Shown one piece after another: positions 45,330 through 53,142 of a stretch of 64,000 bases of DNA (its first letter is position 1; every line of letters starts with the position of its first letter). The DNA is taken from NCBI RefSeq assembly GCF_016278385.1, contig NZ_JADQBY010000028.1, forward strand, positions 62,001-126,000, in the 5' to 3' direction. The stretch comes from Methanolobus sp. Lineage in GTDB: Archaea > Halobacteriota > Methanosarcinia > Methanosarcinales > Methanosarcinaceae. The translations under genes and the position numbers were made by a program. The notes under the pieces are model-generated. The model saw nothing but the letters and a program-made list of their open reading frames with translations. It ran no database searches and had not been told where the DNA came from.

Positions 45330-47195
45330 ATGGAAGAATGTGCAGACAACAGGCAAAAAGTAGTCCCTGACACAAGTGCTGTCATTGATGGAATCCTTTC
45401 CGGAAGGATACAGAATGATGGACTGAGGGACGTTGATATCCATATTCCTGAGGCTGTGGTGGCTGAGCTGGAAGCCCAGGCCAACAGAAGACTTGAAATA
45501 GGATACAAAGGCCTTGAAGAGATACAGGAACTGCAGAGATACGCATCGAAGGGTATCATTCGATTATTTTTTACCGGACCCAGACCAAACCTTGATCAAG
45601 TCAAGCTTGCCAAGGGCGGCGAGATAGATGCACTAATAAGAGAGGTTGCAGAGGAGCTTGATGCAAATTTTGTCACAGGCGACAGAGTACAATCGCTTGT
45701 TGCAAAGGCAAAAGGAATTGATGTTGATTTTATAAAACCTCCTTTTGAGGAGTTCGGACCATTGCTTGTGGATCAGTTTTTCACGCCTGACACAATGTCG
45801 GTTCACCTGAAACATAAAGTATGTCCCATGGCAAAGAGAGGTTCAATTAAGAATGTGCAATATGTGAAGATAAGAAATGAGCCATGCACATACCAGGAAT
45901 TGAAAATAATATCCAGGGAACTTCTGGAAAGGGCGCGTGCTGACCAGGAGTCATTTACAGAGATGTCCTTTAGCGGTGCTTCAGTACTCCAGATACGGAA
46001 TATGAGAATCGCCATAGCCAATCCTCCGTTCTCCGATGATGTGGAGATCACTATTGTTCGCCCGATAGCTTCGGTGTCACTGGAAGAGTACCGTCTGAGC
46101 GATATACTGAAGGAAAGGATACGATCCCAGAGGGGAATACTCATTGCAGGACCACCTGGGGCAGGAAAGTCCACTTTTGCAGCAGGTGTTGCTACATACC
46201 TTAATGGCAGGGGATTTGTTGTCAAGACCATGGAATCACCCCGGGACCTGCAGGTGCCACCGGAGATCACCCAGTACGCACCTCTTGACGGCAGCCTTGA
46301 GAATACGGCGGATGTGCTCCTGCTTGTGCGCCCGGACTATACTATATATGACGAGGTACGCAAGACCAAGGACTTCGAGATATTTGTGGACATGAGACTT
46401 GCCGGCGTTGGCATGATCGGAGTCGTGCATGCTAACCGCGCAGTTGACGCTATCCAGAGACTTATCGGCAGGGTTGAGCTTGGTGTAATCCCCCAGGTTG
46501 TGGATACTGTGATATTCATCGACAAGGGAGAGATCGCAAAGGTACAGGTACTGGAGTTCACTGTGAAGGTTCCAGCAGGTATGATGGAAGCAGACCTTGC
46601 CAGACCTGTCATCCTTATTTCTGACCTTGAAACTGGCAAGAATGAATTTGAGATATACACCTACGGCGAACAGGTAGTTGTTATGCCCCTTGGTGGTGAA
46701 CAGAAGAGAAACCCATCCTGGAAATTTGCAGAAGAACAGGTCAAGGAAGTCATTGGTAACTATGCCAGTGGTCCGGTTGAAGTGGAAATGACCTCAGATA
46801 ACCGGGCTATGGTGCGTGTAAGAGACAAGGACATGCCAAGAGTGATAGGCAAGAGCGGTAAAACCATCGATGATATTGAGAAAATACTTGGTATTCATAT
46901 TGATGTACGTAAGTTCGAACCAGGAGAGGAGCGCAGATATCAAGGTAAAGAGGAGCGTAACCCACGGGAAAACAAGGAACATCACCCTATCATCGAACGC
47001 ACAAGAAAGCACGTCATTCTTAATGTGCCTGAAGTGGCAGGCCGCGATGTAGAAGTCTATGCAGACGAGGGTTTTCTGTTCTCAGCAACTGTTGGCAGAC
47101 GCGGTGATATCAAAGTAAGGACGGATTCGGAGGTTGCTTTTGATATTTTTGAGGCTATGCAAGAAGGCGTGGTTATCCGGGTAAAGGAAATCTGA
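45330..47195 (+). CDS. PIN-PilT ATPase-KH domain protein (COG1855)
   Basis: 621 residues from ATG 45330 (TTG 45321 is possible). Order: PIN nuclease domain (VPDTSAVIDGILSG with Asp, EAVVAELEAQ, GGEIDALIREVAEELDANFVTGDR), PilT/VirB11-type ATPase (Walker A IAGPPGAGKSTFAAGVA, about 275-290; MIGVVHANRAVDAIQRL), then a KH domain (DMPRVIGKSGKTIDDIEKILG) and a C-terminal beta module ending DIFEAMQEGVVIRVKEI. A conserved archaeal RNA-related protein of unknown exact role. A decayed copy of its last codons lies 1.4 kb downstream. Confidence 0.88.
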   Translation: MEECADNRQKVVPDTSAVIDGILSGRIQNDGLRDVDIHIPEAVVAELEAQANRRLEIGYKGLEEIQELQRYASKGIIRLFFTGPRPNLDQVKLAKGGEIDALIREVAEELDANFVTGDRVQSLVAKAKGIDVDFIKPPFEEFGPLLVDQFFTPDTMSVHLKHKVCPMAKRGSIKNVQYVKIRNEPCTYQELKIISRELLERARADQESFTEMSFSGASVLQIRNMRIAIANPPFSDDVEITIVRPIASVSLEEYRLSDILKERIRSQRGILIAGPPGAGKSTFAAGVATYLNGRGFVVKTMESPRDLQVPPEITQYAPLDGSLENTADVLLLVRPDYTIYDEVRKTKDFEIFVDMRLAGVGMIGVVHANRAVDAIQRLIGRVELGVIPQVVDTVIFIDKGEIAKVQVLEFTVKVPAGMMEADLARPVILISDLETGKNEFEIYTYGEQVVVMPLGGEQKRNPSWKFAEEQVKEVIGNYASGPVEVEMTSDNRAMVRVRDKDMPRVIGKSGKTIDDIEKILGIHIDVRKFEPGEERRYQGKEERNPRENKEHHPIIERTRKHVILNVPEVAGRDVEVYADEGFLFSATVGRRGDIKVRTDSEVAFDIFEAMQEGVVIRVKEI

Positions 47196-47318
47196 TAAGA
47201 CAATGATTACAGGGATTGCGATGCGTTCCTTGTAACAATCTTTCTCCCATTTTAAACATTAATACATGGCATAAATCAAAACGTATTTATATTTTTAAAT
47301 AATTAAATTTAGATTGGA

Positions 47319-48452
47319 ATGGAAATCGACATAAAACGTGGTTATGAGATTCTTCCTAACAATAATGTTACTTTTGGAATCAGAGTCACAAACAATACAG
47401 ATCTGGTAATTTCTGATGTACAGGTCATTCTTGATTATAATGAATCACTTTTCAAGTTACAGGAATACAGAATTCTGAAACTGGCTAACATCCCCCCAGG
47501 CACAGCTCTGACTGCTAAATTCACCCTGAAACCAACGGGGCGTATCCACAACGAAAAAATCGAAGCAAGCATAATCTACCGTGACCCAAAATGGGAAAAA
47601 CACATTGTTGATATGCGACCAAAAAAAGTACAGCAATCTAATACCCATTTAACCCGGATTTCAGAAATTGACCAGAGTAATAACAAGGAAAATGATGCAA
47701 AAAAAGATAGAACTGTTGCTGGCAAAAAAAAGCAAAACTCGCAAGATGAAGATATTGCGAAAATGTATGATGCATACCTGAAAGAGATCGAAAGCAAACA
47801 AAGAGAGACTGAAGAGAAAAGAGAAGATAGTATCATTCCGTATTCCCGTAATCCGCATCCCTCTGACAAGAAACTTACTATTCTTCGCAGCACAGCCCCA
47901 CCGCGTAAAAAAGAAGAACCTAATTTAAAAGGACAGAAAAAAAGCAAGACGAAAGTCCTCAAGCAGATGTTATTCATCATGGTTCTTTTCATTGTTGCAG
48001 GTTCCTTAATGCAAATCCCCATAATTCGAGAAAATATAGGTGGCAAGTATGGAATAGTGGGAACAAATTCCAATGAAACGGAATTGATAGTGACCAATTT
48101 TCTCAATGCAGTGAATGAAAGTCAGTTCAGTATTGCTTTTAGTATGTATCAGGGAGAAGGTGTTCTTGTTCCCGCAAGTATTCAAATGTTATTCAGTAAC
48201 GAAGGAATTAAACCGAATAGCATCAAACAGATAGACATTGTGTCAAAGGAAATCGAAGATGATACAGCGGTTATAGCAGTAAACTGTACTGTATCCAGTT
48301 TTAATATTCTTGGGAAGGAAACTGATATTTCAGTTATACCGGTCTATTTTCAGCTACATGATATTGAGCAGGGGTGGACAGTAACGGCCATTTCATTTAT
48401 CCATCCGTATGATATTGAATCCAGTAAAAAAGCAGAAGTGATTCAGCAGTGA
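47319..48452 (+). CDS. Membrane protein with N-terminal beta domain
   Basis: 377 residues. Residues 1-95 are a CARDB-like beta domain (NNVTFGIRVTNNTDLVISDVQVILDY). A long charged, Lys/Glu-rich region (about 100-225) precedes one span (MLFIMVLFIVAGSLMQIPII) and an outer C-terminal domain resembling the DUF4878/NTF2-like fold (LIVTNFLNAVNESQFSIAFSMY). The topology puts the N-terminal domain in the cytoplasm. TATTTATATT (47284-47293) is 26-29 nt before the ATG, again a nearly leaderless transcript. Function unknown. Confidence 0.65.
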   Translation: MEIDIKRGYEILPNNNVTFGIRVTNNTDLVISDVQVILDYNESLFKLQEYRILKLANIPPGTALTAKFTLKPTGRIHNEKIEASIIYRDPKWEKHIVDMRPKKVQQSNTHLTRISEIDQSNNKENDAKKDRTVAGKKKQNSQDEDIAKMYDAYLKEIESKQRETEEKREDSIIPYSRNPHPSDKKLTILRSTAPPRKKEEPNLKGQKKSKTKVLKQMLFIMVLFIVAGSLMQIPIIRENIGGKYGIVGTNSNETELIVTNFLNAVNESQFSIAFSMYQGEGVLVPASIQMLFSNEGIKPNSIKQIDIVSKEIEDDTAVIAVNCTVSSFNILGKETDISVIPVYFQLHDIEQGWTVTAISFIHPYDIESSKKAEVIQQ

Positions 48453-48589
48453 TGATTTCTCAAACATCCTGGTCGGAACAGCTACAATAAGACCTGACAA
48501 ATGCTGATTTTGTAAGTACTTCATCCTGTGGTGTAAAAGAAACAGGATATCTGTATCCTTGAAGTATCCCAGACAAAACTTGTGATAAG

Positions 48590-48625
48590 AAGTGACCACA
48601 AAAAGACGATTAGAACGTGGGCATT
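48590..48625 (+). repeat. Degenerate copy of the fic-flanking inverted-repeat element
   Basis: AGTGACCACAAAAAGACG followed by ATTAGAACGTGGGCATTTTT. It aligns with the element before fic (GGTGACCACAAAAG...TAGAATGTGGTCACCCATTTT): the left arm matches 9 of 10 and the right arm about 6 of 10, with 15-nt spacing. It stands just before the COG1855 remnant. Confidence 0.5.
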
Positions 48626-48673
48626 TTTGAGGGCATGCAAGAGGGCGAGGTCATACGGATGAAGGAGGGCTGA
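48619..48673 (+). pseudogene. Remnant of a COG1855 C-terminus
   Basis: Seventeen codons read GIFEGMQEGEVIRMKEG followed by TGA. They match the end of the PIN-PilT-KH protein encoded at 45330 (DIFEAMQEGVVIRVKEI) at 12 of 17 positions, in the same order and with the stop at the same place. Only this tail remains. It is evidence that a second gene of the family once ended here. The rest of the 48.45-48.74 kb gap shows no gene. Confidence 0.6.
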
Positions 48674-48738
48674 AGGGCCTGTAACAAGCCCCCTAATGTG
48701 GATTTTATTCATTAATTCATGAGATAGTGCAGGAAGAG

Positions 48739-49161
48739 TTAGTAATGTGTGCTTAGATATTCTGCGACATATCTGGCAAATGTATCGAAGTCATCCAGCC
48801 TTTCGGTTAGGAACGTATACAGAATATCAAGGTCTACTTCTTCGTACATGTGAACCAGAATATTCCTAAAACCTGCTGCCTGAGCAAATTCTTCTGCAAA
48901 TTCACCTGGAATTATTCTGTTTTTGCCAAGTATTAGGAACACACTTCTGTACATCTCAGGCCGTTCAAATCCTTCTCTTGAGATTATTATTTCACCAATA
49001 TCTATTGCACTTTCAATGGCAAGCTGGAAATTACGCTCAACAGCGCTGCGAAGTTCGTAATTATTCTCCAGCTCGGTGCTGCCAGCATCTACGGATTTAA
49101 GATAACTGACACATCTTTGCATGAAACTCAGTTTCCGGAGGATCTTGTCATCATCACGCAT
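48739..49161 (-). CDS. hepT: HepT-like toxin (HEPN/DUF86 ribonuclease)
   Basis: 140 residues, a helical HEPN protein. The RNase motif R-x4-H appears as FRNILVHMY (about 113-121), with the earlier Glu/Asp helix ERNFQLAIESAIDIGEIII. In HepT/MntA systems the nucleotidyltransferase adds AMP to a Tyr of the toxin near this motif (RxxxxHxY); here the Tyr is present in HMY. The gene is immediately after mntA (stop and start adjoin), as in other type VII toxin-antitoxin pairs. Confidence 0.88.
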   Translation of the reverse strand: MRDDDKILRKLSFMQRCVSYLKSVDAGSTELENNYELRSAVERNFQLAIESAIDIGEIIISREGFERPEMYRSVFLILGKNRIIPGEFAEEFAQAAGFRNILVHMYEEVDLDILYTFLTERLDDFDTFARYVAEYLSTHY

Positions 49162-49617
49162 TCAAACCAGCCCCTTTTCCATAATTCTTTTAAGCATGTT
49201 TTGATTCAGACGGTCCTCATAGTATTTCCAGTCCAGATACATTGACATTATGCGATGTTCCACATCCACCCTCAGGCTGTGGTCCCTTGCATGGATAAGG
49301 ACGTTTTGTTTAATTATCTCAAAACTAAGCACCGGTGATGTGTCATTGATTACCAGAAGATCAATATTGTCACTTTTGAGTAAAGTGGTGAGACTGCCTA
49401 TCAGCTCAATGCGTTTACGATTTCTCTGTGCTTTTGTCATTGATTCTGACAAATAAACACCTATATCGATATCACTCAGGACACCGGCTTTCCCCTCTGA
49501 CACTGATCCAAAAAGGTAAGCAAGCTCAACGTATTCCTCTTTCTTAAAGAAGTCTTTGAGGAGAGGAAGCAATTGTTCTTTTTGCGGAATAGGATTTCCT
49601 GTGTTCATAAGAGCCAC
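49162..49617 (-). CDS. mntA: MntA-like nucleotidyltransferase antitoxin
   Basis: 151 residues read from GTG 49617; ATG 49608 is possible. The minimal nucleotidyltransferase motif is AYLFGSVSEGKAGVLSDIDIGVYL (GS-x10-DxD, about 34-57). The third carboxylate is in SDNIDLLVIND. Neutralises HepT by AMPylation in characterised pairs. First gene of the TA operon. Confidence 0.88.
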   Translation of the reverse strand: MALMNTGNPIPQKEQLLPLLKDFFKKEEYVELAYLFGSVSEGKAGVLSDIDIGVYLSESMTKAQRNRKRIELIGSLTTLLKSDNIDLLVINDTSPVLSFEIIKQNVLIHARDHSLRVDVEHRIMSMYLDWKYYEDRLNQNMLKRIMEKGLV

Positions 49618-49762
49618 TAAAGCTGAGTTATTCTAAATATTTAGTATGTATTTATGGATGATAAAGGTTAAGTAATTGATTTTAAGGAAATAGAAGATAG
49701 GACATCAATACAACCCGCCACAAATCAATACATGTGCATTTCTTCCGCATTATAGGATAAAT

Positions 49763-50440
49763 CTATTTTTTTTCTCCGCAATAACCACAAATTCCCATCC
49801 TGGGAGAATTAACTACGGGCAGTACCATTTCTTCACTGCATTCAAAATCTTCGCAACAGTTATCGCAATAAAATACACGTCCAGCGTCACTACAGTAAAT
49901 ACATACCTGTGTTGCTGGTTTTCCACACTTTATACACACAAATTCAAAAGGAAGGTTCCGTGCCATAAGTATTAATTTTTCATTCCGACCTGCTCCTGTA
50001 CTTATTGATAATACCTTTAGTTCCAATTTAGTTGTCGACCCGAAATCATACTCATACATGAATTCCAGTCCTTCAAAAAGAACATCTTTCAATTGCACTT
50101 CCATACTCTTGTTTCTATCAAATTCAGGATAGAGATCGGGATCTGAATCGTAAATTTCACTACCAATCCTGAACATACTTAGGTGACCACAGCACTCCAT
50201 CCACCTATCCCTCAAAAACTGATCAATATCTTTCAAAGAGGTATTAGCAGACACATCCAAATACATACAATACTGTTTTTTATAGTAGCCTCTTACCTGA
50301 ATGCAATAATAGACTTCTTCCCCTGGATGATTTTGTTCTATTCTGACCTTACAATTCTCCAGATGCTTTTTGATAGCAATTTTACCGAAAATTTCACCGC
50401 AATAATTACATTCAACACGTTCTTTCGCCTTCTTCATCAC
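49763..50440 (-). CDS. pRiA4b ORF-3-like protein with zinc-finger ends
   Basis: 225 residues. The N-terminus has a C2HC-type finger (CNYCGEIFGKIAIKKHLENC). The middle (YCMYLDVSANTSLKDIDQFLRDRW, FEYMYEYDFGSTTKLELKVLS) is the plasmid pRiA4b ORF-3 domain found in mobile and defence contexts. The C-terminus carries two more Cys pairs sets (CIKCGKPATQVCIYC, YCDNCCEDFEC and CGYCGEKK). Likely nucleic-acid binding. It lies between the TA pair and the fic locus. Function unknown. Confidence 0.7.
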   Translation of the reverse strand: MMKKAKERVECNYCGEIFGKIAIKKHLENCKVRIEQNHPGEEVYYCIQVRGYYKKQYCMYLDVSANTSLKDIDQFLRDRWMECCGHLSMFRIGSEIYDSDPDLYPEFDRNKSMEVQLKDVLFEGLEFMYEYDFGSTTKLELKVLSISTGAGRNEKLILMARNLPFEFVCIKCGKPATQVCIYCSDAGRVFYCDNCCEDFECSEEMVLPVVNSPRMGICGYCGEKK

Positions 50441-50534
50441 ATTATTCCCCGTATAATTTTCTTGTTACTCTTCTTTTTAGTTCCATGTCCTGATAAAAGT
50501 TAGGAGGGTTTTTCGAACTATCCTTTGTTACTAA

Positions 50535-50648
50535 GGCTTGGCAACTGAAAAAGTCATCAATGATAGAGATACCAGGAAAGAAGCCCTTGAAAATATGAAA
50601 GTGGCTATTGAACTGGTGATTGAAGGCAGAAGGATTTTTTCCTCATAG
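50535..50648 (+). pseudogene. hicB remnant upstream of fic
   Basis: An open frame of 37 codons without start, from just after a TAA to TAG 50646-50648, reading DTRKEALENMKVAIELVIEG near its end. It matches the C-terminal half of the hicB at 51702 (DSKEEALENIKEAIEMVLEV), and the two share a 19-base identity (50578-50596 and 51799-51817). The N-terminal half is lost. Its stop overlaps the first base of the inverted-repeat element that precedes fic. Confidence 0.65.
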
Positions 50649-50683
50649 GTGACCACAAAAGTGCTATATAGAATGTGGTCACC
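50648..50683 (+). promoter_or_regulatory. Inverted repeat around the fic TATA box (copy A)
   Basis: GGTGACCACA (50648-50657) and TGTGGTCACC (50674-50683) are perfect 10-bp inverted arms around 16 bp that contain the TATATAG box (50665-50671). A protein bound to both arms would control fic. A second, almost identical element follows the gene (51594-51628). Confidence 0.75.
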
Positions 50684-50692
50684 CATTTTAGT

Positions 50693-51589
50693 ATGCATAT
50701 AGAAAAAAGAAAACAGGGACAGAACACAAAGTACTACCTGTCCCACTCCTACCGTGTCGGAAAAAAGACGAAGAAGATACGGCACTACCTGGGCCTTAAC
50801 CTGACAGAGAAAGAAATTGAAGAGCGCAGGGAAGATGCTGAAAAGGAAATAGAGCAGCAGATACAGGCTAAGACCGACCTGTTAAAATTCTCCCTCAAAA
50901 GAAAAGAGATAGAAAAGCTGAACGAGTACGACAGGGAGATAGAGGTCGTCCATCTTGATGTTGCGGGCTGGAAAGCCTTCACCGAAAAGTTCGTTTTCAA
51001 TACCAATGCCATCGAGGGCTCAATGGTCAGCCCGGAAGAGGTCCATGACCTGCTCAGTCACAATGAGGAGGCCACTAATTCTGATGAAATCGAGGCATTG
51101 AATGTCGCAAAGGCTGTGGATTTCATACAGAACACAGATGAAGAGCTGTCACTGGAACTCATAAGAAAACTACACAGGATATGTTTTGACGGTTCCAAGA
51201 AGTTTGCCGGCAACCTGAGAGATGTGGAAGTGGTGATACGCAACGCCTACGGTGAAGTGGTACACCGCGGCATCCCAAAGGAAGAGATTGAAAATGAGCT
51301 TGTGGAACTTTCAGACTGGTACAACGACAATGCCAATGACCTGAAGCCCCTGGTACTGGCCGCCCTAGTCCACAACCAATTCGAGTATATCCACCCCTTC
51401 GAGGACGGCAACGGCAGGGTCGGAAGACTGCTGCTGAATTATGTGTTGTTACGGCATGATTACCCGCCCATCAACATACTGTTCGAGGATAGGGGCAGGT
51501 ACTATCGGTGTTTGCAGCAGTATTCCGGCGAGGATAAGCTTGAGGATACGCTGGAGTTTTTAGTTGAGCAGTATCAGAAGGGGGTTTAA
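50693..51589 (+). CDS. fic: Fic/DOC family AMPylase, class II
   Basis: 298 residues from ATG 50693, which is about 26 nt after the TATA box (leaderless); GTG 50675 lies before the transcription start. The active-site loop HPFEDGNGRVGR is intact (about 237-248), and TNAIEGSMVS upstream carries the inhibitory (S/T)xxxE(G/N) motif of class II Fic proteins. The N-terminus (RKQGQNTKYYLSHSYRVGKK) followed by a coiled-coil stretch is the usual archaeal arrangement. Fic enzymes transfer AMP to proteins; the target is unknown. Flanked by inverted repeats and by a broken and an intact hicB. Confidence 0.93.
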   Translation: MHIEKRKQGQNTKYYLSHSYRVGKKTKKIRHYLGLNLTEKEIEERREDAEKEIEQQIQAKTDLLKFSLKRKEIEKLNEYDREIEVVHLDVAGWKAFTEKFVFNTNAIEGSMVSPEEVHDLLSHNEEATNSDEIEALNVAKAVDFIQNTDEELSLELIRKLHRICFDGSKKFAGNLRDVEVVIRNAYGEVVHRGIPKEEIENELVELSDWYNDNANDLKPLVLAALVHNQFEYIHPFEDGNGRVGRLLLNYVLLRHDYPPINILFEDRGRYYRCLQQYSGEDKLEDTLEFLVEQYQKGV

Positions 51590-51593
51590 GATG

Positions 51594-51628
51594 GGTGACT
51601 ACATTATGGAATCAGATTTGTGGTCACC
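51594..51628 (+). promoter_or_regulatory. Inverted repeat after fic (copy B)
   Basis: GGTGACTACA (51594-51603) and TGTGGTCACC (51619-51628) with a 15-bp spacer. The right arm is identical and the left arm differs by one base from the copy before fic. It sits between the fic stop and hicB. There is no TATA box inside, so it is not simply the same promoter repeated. Confidence 0.7.
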
Positions 51629-51701
51629 TATAAGAGAGTTTACAATATCTTTTTGCCTTATACATACGGAACTAATATACTAGAATCACTGATGAATAGT
51701 T

Positions 51702-51887
51702 ATGGAGTATACAATCGTTCTTGAAATTGCAGAAGAGGGCGGATACACTGCACGTTGCCTGGAACTTCCGGCAGCGATCAGTGAGGGAGATTCCAAAGAA
51801 GAAGCCCTTGAAAATATCAAGGAGGCCATTGAAATGGTGCTTGAAGTCACTGAGGAACAGGCAAGCAGTCCATTGTGTTGCTTTTAA
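51702..51887 (+). CDS. hicB: HicB-like antitoxin, orphan
   Basis: 61 residues forming the RNase H-like HicB core: EYTIVLEIAEEGGYTARCLE, LPAAISEGDSKEEALENIKEAIEMVLE. No DNA-binding domain follows and no hicA is found on either side, so it may be an orphan or pair with a distant toxin. Its last bases overlap the convergent methyltransferase gene by 4 bp. A broken relative lies 1.1 kb upstream. Confidence 0.85.
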   Translation: MEYTIVLEIAEEGGYTARCLELPAAISEGDSKEEALENIKEAIEMVLEVTEEQASSPLCCF

Positions 51888-52453
51888 GCCATTTTCAACA
51901 GCACTGCTTTATCAGGAAAACGTCTTGGCCTATCCACAACTGTAAGCCCAGCATCGCTGGCTATTTTAATGGTTTCTTCAAGTGCCTTTTTTGAAACGTG
52001 CAACGGTGGCTCTACTACATAGATAAGGCCATCGGCTTTAAGCACCGATACTAATTCCCTAAAAAATGCTCCTTTATCCGGCACCTCATGAACCACATAG
52101 AACAGGAATACAAAGTCAAACTTCCCAGACACACCTATTTTGTCTTCCTCACACTTATGAAGTACAATATTCTGACCTGCTTCGGACCTCCTGATCTTTT
52201 CTCTTACCTTCGCAAGCATGCCTTCCTGTAAGTCTACAGCTACTACCTGACCGGTTTTACCAACCATCTGAGCCATATCAAGAGTAAAAAAACCCGGACC
52301 ACACCCTACTTCCAGAACATCCACCCCTTCTTTAACATACGGACCAAGTATTTTCCGGGGATTTTGTAACCATCTGCGAATTCTATTGTTGAGAATGATG
52401 GATATTTCTGTGGGACATACATGGGTGGTATTGGAGATCATTGTGATTCTCAT
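51884..52453 (-). CDS. Class I SAM-dependent methyltransferase
   Basis: 189 residues; ATG 52441 is an alternative start. SAM motif I is VLEVGCGPGFFTLDMAQ (about 46-62), then VVAVDLQEGMLAKV, FDFVFLFYVVHEV and DGLIYVVEPPLHVSK. A small-molecule methyltransferase of UbiE/arsenite type is likely; substrate not determinable. Stands alone at the edge of the AT-rich island. The 290 bp up to the NUDIX gene hold no gene that I can see, only its promoter. Confidence 0.8.
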   Translation of the reverse strand: MRITMISNTTHVCPTEISIILNNRIRRWLQNPRKILGPYVKEGVDVLEVGCGPGFFTLDMAQMVGKTGQVVAVDLQEGMLAKVREKIRRSEAGQNIVLHKCEEDKIGVSGKFDFVFLFYVVHEVPDKGAFFRELVSVLKADGLIYVVEPPLHVSKKALEETIKIASDAGLTVVDRPRRFPDKAVLLKMA

Positions 52454-52745
52454 CTATTCTGTAGTAAAATTGGTTTTCTAGTTTTAAATAATTCTTGCTT
52501 TGAGAGGATTCTAGCAGTTTTATTGTTAAAAAATGGTATAAACAATACAAAACAATAGTGACACTTTGAAAAACTCACAATAAAAGTAGTAAACTCGAGT
52601 TCATCCTTCCAACTGAGATATTCTACAGATTCATATTTTCTTTTTTAACATGTATTCTAGTTGATATGCAGTGAATCAGCTCGATCTCTTCAAAAAGAGT
52701 TATAAATTATTCAACTAATTATATTTGAATGGATGTACAAATCAA

Positions 52746-53141
52746 ATGAAACACTACGAAGTAGTTGCAGCAATAATAATTGATAATGATAAGGTTCTAT
52801 GTGTTCAAAGAGATCATGGAAAACACGATTACATTTCTTTAAAGTATGAATTCCCAGGTGGGAAAATAGAATATGGCGAAACTAAAGAACAAGCATTACA
52901 ACGCGAGTTATTAGAGGAACTTGATGTAGATATAGAAATAAAGAGAGAGTTTTTAACTGTAAATCATCAGTATCCTGATTTTAGTGTTACCATGCACAGT
53001 TTCATTTGCACTGCTTTAAACTCAACATTTAATCTAAAAGAGCACATTGCTTTCAAATGGTTAAATCCAGAAAAATTATCGACTTTAGACTGGGCTGAAG
53101 CAGATCTTCCAATTGTTTCAAAATTAATGAAGGAATGTTAA
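52746..53141 (+). CDS. NUDIX hydrolase (MutT/CTP pyrophosphohydrolase-like)
   Basis: 131 residues from ATG 52746; a TATAAATTAT box at 52701-52710 predicts a start at about 52730, which excludes the TTG at 52725. The Nudix box is complete: GGKIEYGETKEQALQRELLEEL (G-x5-E-x7-REL-x-EE). The closest type is the dCTP/8-oxo-dGTP pyrophosphohydrolase group, with WLNPEKLSTLDWAEAD at the end. It ends 1 bp before the PLD-helicase gene, so the two are a unit. Base composition is much more AT-rich than the flanking genes. Confidence 0.88.
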   Translation: MKHYEVVAAIIIDNDKVLCVQRDHGKHDYISLKYEFPGGKIEYGETKEQALQRELLEELDVDIEIKREFLTVNHQYPDFSVTMHSFICTALNSTFNLKEHIAFKWLNPEKLSTLDWAEADLPIVSKLMKEC

Positions 53142-53142
53142 A

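Noticed and set aside
50648-51628. Insertion sequence with terminal inverted repeats carrying fic
   Set aside because: No transposase is encoded and no clear target duplication is visible; each element is itself a complete palindrome rather than one end. I kept only the repeat observation.
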